Assembly: GCF_004843725.1 (NCBI RefSeq)
Contig: NZ_CP039451.1
Location: forward strand, 3,726,001 to 3,790,000
Source of the DNA: Psychroserpens sp. NJDZ02
GTDB taxonomy: Bacteria; Bacteroidota; Bacteroidia; Flavobacteriales; Flavobacteriaceae
Reading direction: 5' to 3'
DNA: 64,000 bases
A model generated the notes under the pieces. The model ran no database searches and was not told where the DNA came from. It saw nothing but the letters and a program-made list of their open reading frames with translations. The first letter of the stretch is position 1; every line of letters begins with the position of its first letter. The position numbers and the translations under genes were made by a program. This document shows positions 7,883 through 20,800 of the stretch, one piece after another.

Positions 7883-8875
7883 CTAATTTAGACCTGCGTC
7901 TCTATATTTTCTCCAACTTGTACCTTGAGTACATTGGCAATCACTCATACCTTGTAAAAAGTCTATCCCTATAGTAATGGCATGTGTACCAGAATTATAT
8001 GCTGATAAGTCATTCATAGTAATTTGGTAAGAATATGCGAAATAAAAACCTTTTTTCATAACACCCGCCATTGGTCCAATGTTAAGTGGTTTTAGTGCTT
8101 GATCATTTAAAAAACGATAAGATGCACCAACCCAATAATAATCTCCATTACGATTAAACTTTCTATACTTAAAGTTAATATCTGTACTAGATCTTCCATC
8201 GTTGTTATATCTCTGATAGAAAATAGATGGTTCCATCTCTGTATATTTAGCAGTTTGAAAAATATATCCTGCATAACCTTGAAAATTTAGTAATTTACTT
8301 GGTTCTATTCCTGTAAAGTTATCAATATCCTTATCTAGTATGTTATTAGCATTAAAACTAGCATAGAATAGTTTCCAACGGTATAAAATACCGACATCAA
8401 AATTACTGTTGTTAATAGAGCGATCGTCTGTGATACTTGGATCTACAATCGGCATTTCATCATTACCTTCAAAATTATCGATATCAATTCTAAAGCTATT
8501 AAAATTGTATGATAGACCAAAGGACAAATATTGTTGTGATTTGGAATCTAAAGTAATATGATGAGCAAAAGAAAACTTGGCACCTTTTTGAAGCGTGTTT
8601 CCGTTTTTATCATTGTATAAAGTAACACCAACACCTGTTTGGTTACCAATTCTAAAATCGGCATACAAAGCTTGGTTATCTGGCGCATCTTTTATACCTA
8701 CCCATTGTGTTAACCCGTTAGCTCTAATTCTTAAATTATCTCCAATACCTGCGAATGTTGGAGAAATAATAAAATCGTTATCTGCCAAGTATTGTGTAAA
8801 TACAGGTAGATTTAATTCTTGCGCATAACTGTAAGAAGCGAAAAGAAGAACGATATATAGTGTGATTTTTTTCAT
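7883..8875 (-). CDS. sprF: SprF, PorP/SprF-family membrane protein for SprB export
   Basis: The 330-residue protein has a signal peptide (residues 1-18, SYSYAQ) followed by the PorP/SprF pattern: PVFTQYLADNDFIISPTFAG at the start and many amphipathic beta strands such as SFGLSYNFNSFRID and YRFLNDQ. In Flavobacterium johnsoniae SprF is required for secretion of the adhesin SprB by the T9SS, and PorP/SprF proteins are thought to tether type-B cargo at the surface. The gene starts 22 nt after the sprB stop and closes the operon in the F. johnsoniae order (C-D-B-F). A strong terminator follows. Confidence 0.9.
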   Translation of the reverse strand: MKKITLYIVLLFASYSYAQELNLPVFTQYLADNDFIISPTFAGIGDNLRIRANGLTQWVGIKDAPDNQALYADFRIGNQTGVGVTLYNDKNGNTLQKGAKFSFAHHITLDSKSQQYLSFGLSYNFNSFRIDIDNFEGNDEMPIVDPSITDDRSINNSNFDVGILYRWKLFYASFNANNILDKDIDNFTGIEPSKLLNFQGYAGYIFQTAKYTEMEPSIFYQRYNNDGRSSTDINFKYRKFNRNGDYYWVGASYRFLNDQALKPLNIGPMAGVMKKGFYFAYSYQITMNDLSAYNSGTHAITIGIDFLQGMSDCQCTQGTSWRKYRDAGLN

Positions 8876-8897
8876 TTAACTATTTATTTAGATTCTA

Positions 8898-11800
8898 TTA
8901 TCTGTAAAGTGTAAAATGTCCAACATATTCCTTGTCCAATAGTGTGCTATTAGTTTTTACTACGTACCAGTAATCTCCTGTCGGCAATTCTGTTCCGTTG
9001 TATGTACCATCCCAATATTGACCAACACGGTATGTTGCTATTTTACGACCATAACGATCGAAAATATCAAAAGTTAAGTCTGGGAAATCCTCTACACAAC
9101 CTGGTGCCCAAGTATCTACAACACCATCATTATTTGGTGTAAAATAGTTTGAAATACATGGTCCAACTAGTTCTATATTAATTCTTGCTTCCGCTTGACA
9201 ACCTGCGCTATCTGTAACTACTACTGTGTAATAACCAGCTTCTGTTACGACATATTCACTTTGACTGCCATAATTGATATTGTTTAAAGTATAATTGTAG
9301 TCTCCTGTACCACCTGTTGTTTCTGCTATGATACCACCTGGCTCATCTCCTTCAACTAAAACTAAAGTTAATGGTTGGTAATCTTCAATAGTAAAGAACT
9401 CTGTGTATTGTACACAACCATTAGCATGTGTCACTTCGATATAGTGATCAACACCATTGGCATGGTCTACATTTGTAAAGATGTTACTTGCTTGACTACC
9501 GACACCGTCTAAAGAGAATTGTAATAAACTTAGATCTGTGATACTTTCATCTACATTAACCGTAACCGTATTTGAAAGTACATTATTATCACATAAGTAG
9601 TCTACTACAGCAACAGGATCAATTCTTACAGCTTCAGGGAAAGTAATATTCCATTCTGATTCACAACCTACAGCATCTCTAATAAATAATAGGTGATCTC
9701 CACCATTTAAATTAGTAAAATCAAAAACAGTTTGAGTTGCTGTTCCAGTAGTATATGTTCCATCATAGTCATCTAACACCACACTGTAAGGTAAGCTTCC
9801 TCCAGATATTTCGATACTAAAAGCACCATTGGCATCGCCTTCACAATTTTCTGGTAGAAGAGAACCTGAAACAATCTGAATTAAGACTGGTTCTGGATCT
9901 GTTATTGTAAATGTATCTGTGTAATAACATCCTAAAACATCTTGAGCAATAAACGTATACGTACCAGCTTCTAAGTTTTCAAAAACATTAGTTTCAAAAA
10001 ATTGATTTAGTTGTGGTGAAATCGCATATTTAATAATACCAGTTCCTCCACTAGCTGTAATCACTAATCGACCATCATCTTCTCCACTACAAGTAATATC
10101 AGTAGCTTCAAAATCAACTTGTAATGCTGAAGAAGGTTCAGTAATTGTAATTGAATCCGAATCCATAATACAGTTATTACTTGAAACCGTTACTGTATAT
10201 GTTCCAGCAATTAAATCGGTAAAAGTAGCAGGGTTGTCTGTTGTCACTTCAATAGTATTACCTAAACTGTCTTCCAATGTATAACTGTAGTTTCCTAATC
10301 CACCTTGTGCAGACGCTGTAATGGTTCCGCTATTATCTCCAAAACAATTAATCGTAGGATTATCACTGGTTAAAGTCAGCTCTAAATCAGGAAGTACATC
10401 TATAGTAATTTCATTTGAAACAATAGAAACACAACCATTAGCATCTCTAACATAGTATTGGTATGTTCCTGGTGTTACAGGAATTACTACTGAGGTAGTA
10501 AATGTTCCTAATACATTAGAGAAGTTACTTGTATCACTATAAGTATATATTCCTGTTCCTCCAGTTGCTGATAAAGTTAATTGGTAAGCAATAGGACAAG
10601 GTTGTGTACTAGAGTTTACTAAACTAGCGTCAATTTCTGTAGGTTGATTTATAACGATATCTACTGATGTCATTGTACAATTAAATCCATCCTCTATAGT
10701 TACAGAGTATGTTCCTGCGCCTAAGTCTGTAAAGACATTAGAAAGTTGTGGTCCCGAATTGCTTACACTAGGTGCCGAACTGTTAAGTGTATATGTGTAA
10801 TTAGCACCTTGTCCACCAGTAACATTAGTTACTGTTATACTTGCATCTTGATCTCCAAAACATGAAAGCAATGTTGCATTTGGCGTAAAAGTCGCATCAA
10901 TAGGTGTTGGTAATGCTAGAATTATATTTTCTGAAACAATACAACCTTGAAAGTCTCTAACGTTTACTGTATAACTTCCTGCTGACAGGTCTGTAAATTC
11001 GCCGTTAGTTGAATAAGGTACATTTGATGCTCCTGTTAATTCATATTCTAAATTACCCCATCCACCTGTACCAACAGCTGAAATAGTTCCCATATTATCA
11101 AGACAAGTTACAGACGTTTGCGTTGTTGTAAGCGCTAAAGCTGCTGTTGGTCTTGTAATTGTAAAGTTTTTAGTAACTGTACAGAATGGATTTCCTGTTA
11201 ACGTTGCATTTATAGTGTATGTCCCACCAACTAAACCTGTAATTGTTTCTGGTCCAGCATCGATGCTTGTACCAGAATCTACAGTTGTTCCAGAGCTATC
11301 TAAAACAGTATAGTTAAATTGTCCTGATTGATCTGGGTTAGTCGCTGAAACAACATCATCTATAAAAGTAACATTAACACTACCATCATTATCATTAAAA
11401 CAAGTCACATCAACAACTGTATCTATAATAAGATCAAAAGTGTTTGGATTGTTGACATAATGTACATCTTGTAGTGTACAACCAGAATCTAAATTTGTAA
11501 CAGAAATAATATAGTTGGCAACATCCAATCCGGTGAAAACACCTGTTGTATTTGTTTGACTATAAACACCTCCTGTTACTGATCCCGTAACATCTTCTAC
11601 TGTATATTCTAAGTTGGTTGGTGTACCATTACTTCCTGATGCAGTTACCGTAATATCTTCTAGATCATTACATGTAATTGGATTATCAACTGTTACAGTG
11701 ATAGTATCTAAGTCGATGTAAGGATTAATAACAACTGTTGTTGTTGTCGTCCCTAAACAACCTTTATCATCATAAACATTTACAGTATAAGTTCCTCCAG

Positions 11801-14800
11801 AAGCATCTGATTCTGTATAAACATTACTTGCACCAGATTGTACTACAGTACCACTTTCTACGAATTCGTATATAGTATAAGTTCCAGAACCACCAGTTAC
11901 TGAGCTTACAGTAATTGAAGCGTAATTAATAGTATTAGTATCCGTTGTACATTCATATTGAGTAACAGTAGGAGCAGAGACTACAATTATATTTGGTTCT
12001 GCAACAATAACATCTTCTGTTTCGAAACATCCTTTACCTGAATTTACTTGTACTGTATAAGTACCAGCAGCTAATCCTGTAAAGATATTCGAGTTTTGAG
12101 GTCCTACAACAATTGGTGCTGTGATCTCATAAGTATATACTGGGTTATCGTTAGTTGCAGGTAAATCTACAGTAATAACACCGTTGCTTTCTCCATTACA
12201 AGTAACATCGGTAGCAGTAGCTGTAAATGTAACAGGTGTTGCTATATCTAAAGTTACACTTGCAGTATTAGTACATGATGTTGCTGCATCCGTAATTGTT
12301 ACTACATATGTTCCTGAAGGTACTCCTGAGAATACATTTCCTGTTAAAGTTACTGAAGCAGGATTAGGACTTAAAGCGTAAGTATAACTACCTGTTCCAT
12401 TAATACCAGTTACTGTGATTTCTCCATCGTCATCAGAACAACTTGGCGAAATAGCTGCAAGTGTCAGTGCGATAGGATCGTCAATAGTGTAAGGTGCTGT
12501 ATTAATACATCCATTAGCATCTTTTACTGTAATGGTATACGTTCCAGCTGCATTAACTGTAAAGTCAGGACTTGATTGGAATCCACTACCTATACTATAT
12601 TCATAAGGTGCTATTCCTGAAGCGACACTGACTGTAAATGAATAATCATTTGTTCCACTTAAACATTGAGAACCAGCAATCGTAATTCCTGTTGGAATAG
12701 GATCTGTATCAATAGTGATAGCTAAAGGTGTAGTGATAACACAACTATTAGTGTCTTGAACATAAACCTCCCAAGCTGTAGAGATTGCTGGGTCTAATAC
12801 AGCAGAGTTTGAACTTGAATACGTTCCTGCAGGAAAACCACTTACTACAAATGAATAACTGTAAGATCCATTTCCTCCAGAAGCAGTTACACTGACTTGA
12901 GCACCATCATTACAATTTGCATTGATGTTAGTATCTAACACTAGACTTAGTGGAGTAGCTTGTGCTACATCAATAGAGGTCGTTGCAGTACATCCTGTCG
13001 TTTCGTCAGTAATTAGAATAGTTTGAGTACTTGCTGATGTCAAACCAGTAACAGAAACTGTAGCACTAGTTTGTCCTGTTACCGTTGGAGCACCATTAAT
13101 TGAATAACTATAGCTTCCCGTAAAATTAGAGACTGTAAATGTTACTTCTCCGTCTGTTCCTGGGTTACAAGTGACATCACTTATTAATTGTCCTATCACT
13201 TCTATATTATCAACATCTTGTACGATATATAATTCTTGATAAGAACAACCGTTACCGTCGGTAACTTGAAAAGTATAGTTATCTACAGATAATCCTGTAA
13301 AGATACCAGTTGATGCTCCCGTTGTATTTGTAGTTGCACTTGCAGGAGATAAAATTTCAAAACTTAAAGCAGTAACACCTCCTGTAGTAGTTAACGTCAC
13401 ATCACTAGTACTAACTAAACATGTTATTGGAGTCGCGCTAAAATCTAAATCCGTTGGAGGATCTAAAGGATCAACTGCTATAGCACCTGTAACCTCACAA
13501 CCATTTGCATCTCTTACGATGTAATTAATAGTTTGTACAGTACCATTGTTGTTAACAGTAAACGTATTAGTTGTTGTGAAACCAGAACCATTAAAACTGT
13601 AATAGTACTCACCAGAACCTGTTGGCGTTCCATCTTGACCTAATACTGTAATGACTGTTGCGACATCACAATTAGTTATTGCAGAAAGAGACTCGGTTGC
13701 AGTTAAAACTATTGGCTCTGTTATTGTTATCGGAGCACTAGCATAACTACAAGAACTAGCATCTATAACTGTAACGATGTAAGATGTCCCTTGAGATAAA
13801 CCAGTAAATACGTTAGAACTTTGTGGTGTTCCACCATCTAATTGGTACATAAAAGGACCAGTTGCAGATGTTGTTGTTACTGTAATAGTTCCATCACTAC
13901 CACCATTACAACTAACATTAGTTTCTGCTGTTGTAAAAGTTGTAGGTATAATAGCATCTACATCTTGACTTGCTGTCGATTCACAACCAGCAGCATCAGT
14001 AACTATAAAATCGTAAGTTCCTGCTGTTGCAGCTGAATAAACGTTGGTTGCCATAGGGCTAAATGTAACACCACCATCTGTTGATACTTGATACGTATAT
14101 GATGCACTATCACCACCAGAAGCGGTTAAAGTGATTTCAGCATTTGGACTAGTTGTACAATCTAAAGCTTTAGTTAAATCAGCACTTAATAATACTTGAT
14201 CGTTAACAATGTATGGTGTTGAAGCCACACAACCGTTTCCATCTTGGATATACAAGGTATAGGTTCCTGCAGAAGCCACAGTAAAATCTGGACTTGAGAC
14301 AAAGGTTGTTCCATTCATACTATATAAAGGACTTCCTATAGTAACGGCACCAGTAATTGTAATATTTATTGGGTTACCAACAAAACACGGTGATGTTTGT
14401 GGATCTATTGTTGGTTCTAAATCTTTAACTAGCGTAACATCGAAGTCTCTAATACAACCGTAAGCATCAATAGCATAAACAGTATAATCACCAGCTGCTT
14501 CGTTAAACGTATTAGGTGATGCCCAAGCTGTACTTGTAGCATCAGGAGCAGTAGCTGACGCTAATAAAATTTGATATTGATAAGGCGCAGTACCATCGCT
14601 AGCAATTCCGGTAATAACACCTAAATCATTACAGTTTTCGTTAGAAGATACAGACGCTGTTAAGTTAAAAAGTATAGCAGACTCCGTGATATTAAACGGA
14701 TCTGTAGTTATACCACAATCCATATTTGAACCTGATGTTTCTGTAATAGTCACAAAATAGTTACCAAATGGTAGCGGTCCTAAATTACTAACAGAAAGTG

Positions 14801-17800
14801 ATCCATTTGCTGGTACCGTTCCAGATCCTGTTGCAGGTGGTGTTACTGGTGCTAATGTTAATGAATCAAATATCTCGTAAGTCACATCAATAGGCGCAGT
14901 TTGTGTATTATTTATTGTAAAAGACACATTACCATCAGCACTTCCTGTACATGTAATGTTATTAGAAACAACACTATCTACAGTTAATGTTGAATTTGTA
15001 GGTATTGGTGTAGTTGCTGTTTCATAATAATAACATTTGGTATCATCATCATATACTACAAAGGTATAAGTAACATCCGGAGTTAAACCTAAAAATGTTG
15101 TAGATACTGGTACTCCTGTACCTAATTGCCAAGTAGGTGATCCTGTAGGGATACCATCCCAAGTCATCCCTGGACCTGTGTATATTGCAAAATAGAATGG
15201 TCCAACACCTGTTATAGAACTACTAGAACCTATACTTACATCTGCTTGTCCACCAAGACCACAATCTAGTATTGTTGCGTCGATATTGATATCTAAATCA
15301 TCTGGTGGTGATGCTACTAGTATGTTTTGTTCTATAAAAGTACACCCATTTGAATCTGTAATTATTATTTCATAGATACCAAAATCTACAACTTCAAAAA
15401 CTTGAGTTGCACCATCTTGGTTAAGCACTTCTTGATTATAACCATTTACACCTGTTACATGATACGTATAATTTGCAGTACCACCAATAACTGAGTTTAT
15501 GATTATTTGACCAAGAGAAACACCAGTTGAACTACATGTAATTGGTGTTACATTAAAATCTAAAACAATTGGACTTGGTTCAGATATTGTAATTAGTTCT
15601 ACTTCTGTACAACCTCTAGCATCTGTTACAGTTACGGTATAATCACCAGCTGGTAGACCAGAAGTTTGAGAACCATAAGACGTACTTGTTGTTGTATTAT
15701 ATACTTCAAATACATAAGGTGCTTGACCTAAAGTTGTATCTGGTGTAATAGAAATTGCTCCGGTTTCTTCACCACTACAGTTAATAAAACCTGTTTGTGC
15801 AACTGTGATATCAGGAGTAACTGCTGGCGTGATTTCTATAGGAGTTGTTGTTACTACTGTACAAGAACTAGCATCTGTTACCATAAAAATATAGCTTCCA
15901 GGTGTTGTTGTATTTAGCACGTTAGTAGGCATAGTGGTATAAGTCGTTCCACCATCAGTAGAATACTCATAAGTATATATAGTATCTCCACCTGTAGCTG
16001 TTAAAGTGATTTGCGCTTCTTGTGGTAAAACACAGGTGATGTCTTTATCTAATACCGCTGCTAATGTTAATTGAGGATTAACTGTAACAGTATCTGTTAC
16101 TATACAACCATTACCATCTCTTACAGTTATAGTATAAGTTCCGGCTGTTACTGTAAATGTATTTCCAGTTTGGAAGTTTGTACCATCAATGCTATACATT
16201 AATGTAGCAATACCAGTTGCTGTTGCAGTAATAGTAAAATTATTACCTGTCCCAGTACATTGGTTATCTAGAGTTGCAGTTACAGTAGGTAAGTCATCAC
16301 GTATAATTGTAACTGTATCCATAACAACACAGTTATTACTATCCATGACATAAACATCAATTACCAACCCTAAAACACTAGTGTCTACAGTTGTTGATGT
16401 ACTATAATCAGTAGTGATTGGAGCAGTACCTCCTGAAGTTACGTAGGCGTAAGTATAAATACCTGTTCCTCCTGATAATGTAGTGAAAGTAATATTAGAA
16501 TCGTCTGTATTACAATTTACGTTACTACCGGTAGCGGTAAAGGTTATTTGTGTCGTTGGATCAATAGTTATTGAAGCAGAAGTAGAACATCCTGTTGCAG
16601 TATCTATGACATCAAACGTATAAGAACCCGCTGGTAAATCAGTTACGGTAACTTCGTTATCTGTTTGAGTTTGTGTTCCTACATTAGGTGTTAATGTATA
16701 CGTATAGTTTCCTAAACTGCTAACATCGGTCATTGTGAAAATAGCTGTCCCATCATCAGAACCAAAACAAACTTGATCCGTATTTGTATTAGCTACAGCA
16801 ATGTTAATGCTTGGAGCAATATTGTGAGAAGCACTAATTGTACAACCATTAGCATCTGTAATTTGGAACGTATAATTTCCTGGGGCTAAATTTGTAAATA
16901 CTCCAGTAGAAACACCAGAAACATTAGACGTTTCAGACGCAGGTGCTGTAATTTCAAATATAAACGGCGCAATACCATCTGTTGGTGTAACGGTTACTGA
17001 TGTTGTTGCATCGTTACACGTAATTACATTAGCATCCGCAAATGTCATTCCTGTTAAAGGATTGTATGGTGGAATTTCTATAGTTTCGGTATCAATACAA
17101 CCATTGCCATCTCTTACAGAATATGTAATTGTTTGCGCTGTAGCTGTATTAGTTACTGTTAATACGTTTGTAGCAGTGTATGCAGTACTTCCATTAAAAC
17201 TATAAGTATACGTACCAGTACCTCCAGAAGCCGCTACCGTAATATCCGTTGTAGTACTACAATTTGTATTATTAGATAGCGTAGCAGTAGCAACAATTTC
17301 GGTAGGATTATTTAAAGTAATCGTATAAATAGGTGATACACAACTATTAATATCTTGTATTTGGTAAGTGTAGTCACTAGTTATAGCTGTAGTTGTATTT
17401 GCATCTAGTCCTGTAAATAATGACGTCGAAGAAAATGCGCCACCATTAAAACTAAATGAATACCCTCCAGCACCACCTGCTGCAAACAATTGAATTTCAC
17501 CATTAGCATCATCAAAACATAAAGGATCAATGCCATTTGCAGTTCCTGTTGGTGTAGAAATAGCAGCAATAGTGTTAATTCCTGATTCAGCAGTACAACC
17601 TTGTGCATCCGTTACCTGAAATTGGTAAGTTCCTGCTGTTGGTATTGCATATGTAAATGGTGATCCAGTAGCACCTAAGTCAGTGTAAGGACTTCCATTT
17701 TCAGAAACGGCATATGTAAATGGTGCTAATCCGCCAGTTATCGTTCCGGTGATTTCAGCATCAGGCGTTGCAGTACAATCTAAATCTTTAGTTATTACAG

Positions 17801-20800
17801 CATTTAAAACCAATTCTGGTTGGATTGTTTCAGCTGCTAAAGTAACCTCACATCCAAAAGCATCTCTTACTATTATTGTATAAGTACCTGGAGTTAAATT
17901 AGCGAAATCGTTTTCATCTTGAAAGGCACCACCATTAATATTATATTGGTATGGTGTTACACCTCCAGAAGCAGTAACTTCTATTGTTGCACCACTAGCA
18001 GGATCAAAACAAAAATCTGAAGCAGTACTTATTGTAGCTGTAGGAGCAATTGGAGCGTCTAAAGTTAGTGTTGTCGATTCTGTACAACCTGCAGCATCTG
18101 TTAGTTCAATTGTATATGCTCCTGCAGCGACATCAGTTAATACACCATTTACAAAATTTGTTGTAGTAAAAGGTGTTACTGTGTCAATTAACTGAAAAGA
18201 ATAACCAGGTGTTCCTCCTGTGGCGCTTACTGTAATTGTAGCACCGTCTAAACAAGTCACCTCCGTATTAGTAAGGTCAATAGTCAATGGATTTGGTGCA
18301 GTTATTGTTTCTGTAAATGGAAACTCACAAGTATCAACACTATCATCGTAACGTATTATAACTTCATAGGTGTCATCCGTTAATCCAGTAATGGTGTATG
18401 GAGACGTCATTTGTGTAATCCAAGTCGCTCCATTATCTATTGAATACTGAAATCCTAAAGTCGTATCAAAATTTTGAGCAGCAATTGTTATTTCACCATC
18501 TGAATCTCCCGAGCAAGTAACCATTGACGTTCCTGTAATATCTGCAGTAAAAGCATTTCCGGAATCAATAATAAAAGGGAAATCTACTACTGTAGTACAA
18601 GAAGCTGGTAATTGAAACACTCTGATATCGTCTATAGCGACGTCATTACCACCATTTTGCTGTACATTAGATCTTAAAACAAAAGTTAAACTGGTGTTTG
18701 CACCAGGGTCTAATGTTGTAGGCGTGCTAGGGTATTCTATCCAATTATTTGTTTTTGGTATATCTCCTGTACTATAAGAATCAATTACATTACCACCAGC
18801 ATCTATTAAATCAACTACTAAATTAGGATCAAATCCACCAGTTCCAACTCTAAGTAAATTAAGAGCAGCAAATTCAACTTGTATTGGTTGATTAGGAATG
18901 ATATCATTAATTTGTTTTTCATATAAGATAGCTGTAACAGGAATAGATGATCCAATATTTACAACTAAAAATCTTCCATCTTGTGTTGGAGGAGTTGTTG
19001 CAGGCGTATGGTCAACAGGGTCTAACCATGTACCAAACGGATTTATAATATCTGATGTAACAGAATATTCTCCATCATTAATATGCGTAGTTCCATTACA
19101 AGCACCAGGTGCTATTTGATGTTCAAAGCAATAATAAGTTGTATTTATTCCAGGAGATGTAGTATTTGGACCATAACCAAAAGTTTCGTAAAGTAAATTA
19201 CTAAATGTAGGGACATCAAGTAAACTGTATTCTACACTTACCGTATGAGATCCTGTTGGCACATTTGTAAATGTTTGTGGATCTGCTGTGTTTGGGTTAA
19301 GTATCCCGTCTATATAGTAATCATAAGTATAATTAGTTCCCCCATTATTTGTTATGGTTACGGTAGCATTTCCAGAACCATCACAATTAAATAAAGTATC
19401 ACCAATTTCAATAGTTGGAGCAGGAGGCTCTTGGTCTAATATAGTATCGTCCATAGAAAACACACAACCATTAGCATCACGAATATATACTGTATAACTT
19501 CCTGGATCTACAAATGATTCATTTGATGTTATCCATGTTGCTTGGTTATCAAAACTATATTCATATAAATTAGGTGCAGGAAATGGTGTTCCACCTTGAG
19601 GGTTGGTAATTCTAATTGTTCCTTCTCCAGATGGTCCACAACCGGCAAGTGCAGATATACCTGCAGTTGCAGTTAAAGCTTCATCGGGTTGATTTATAGT
19701 AATTGTTTCTACTGTTGTAAAACATTCTGATGTATCAAGCGTATATTTAATTATGACAGGATAGTCACCACCACTTAAGTTAGAAAATGTAGGATTAGCA
19801 GTATATGTTGAGCCGTTATTAATACTAAATTCTAAAGTGTATCCATTAGCATTTGTGACATTAATTTGAATTTCACCAGTTGTATCATTATAACATAAAA
19901 CATCTGTTTGTGTTATGTTATATTCTGGATCAGGTATATCATTTAATGTAATACTTGTAGTAGCAATACAGTTATTAGAATCTACTACAGTAATATTGTA
20001 AGTCCCTGCAGATGTAACAACTATTTCTGGTACTGTTTGAAAGTCTGTTGTACTATTCACAAAATAGAAATAAGGGGCTGTTCCTCCTTGAGGATATACT
20101 GTAATTTCACCATCATTACAAGTCAAAGGACTTGTAATAGCCGATGTAGCAGTTAATAAATCTGGCTCTACAATAATTACATCTTCTGTGTAAGTACAGC
20201 CATCTTCTGTTGTTACTGTAGCAGTATAAGTTCCAGGGTTTAAGTTTTCAAAAGCATAGGTATTCTCTAAAATAGGACCAACACTATTAACTACTGTTCC
20301 ACCCATAGATAGCGTGTAGAAATATTGAGGATCAACATCATTTGCCGCTAATTGAATGGTTCCTTTATCGCCATTACACAAAGGTTGTAGTATTGTTGAT
20401 GTTACTGTAAAATTACGTTCTCTTATTTGAATGTCGGGAACTGTAAAAACACAAGGGTTTGTATCGATACCTGTTTGCACAATATAAACCGTATAAAGAC
20501 CTGCTGTATCAATAGCAAAAACGTTACTGTCTTGATATGTAACACCATCTAAACTGTACTCGTAACCTGAAGGCACATTATTAACGGTAATACTTCCATC
20601 AGTAGTACAAATGATATCTGTAGAAACAACGGTTGCTTCCAATAAGTTTTGATACACATTAAAATAGAATTGTACAAAACAACCACCAGCATAATTAATA
20701 GTTAATCTGAATTGACCAGAAGTGTTTGCTAAATAGTCAGATCCAGTTTCCACTTCGTTCCATACACATGAATTATCTTCATTTGCACAATCTGTATTGG

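Noticed and set aside
13842..14036. Cys-rich plus-strand open frame inside sprB
   Set aside because: It lies antisense within the SprB repeats and mirrors their Thr/Val codon usage; no start context.
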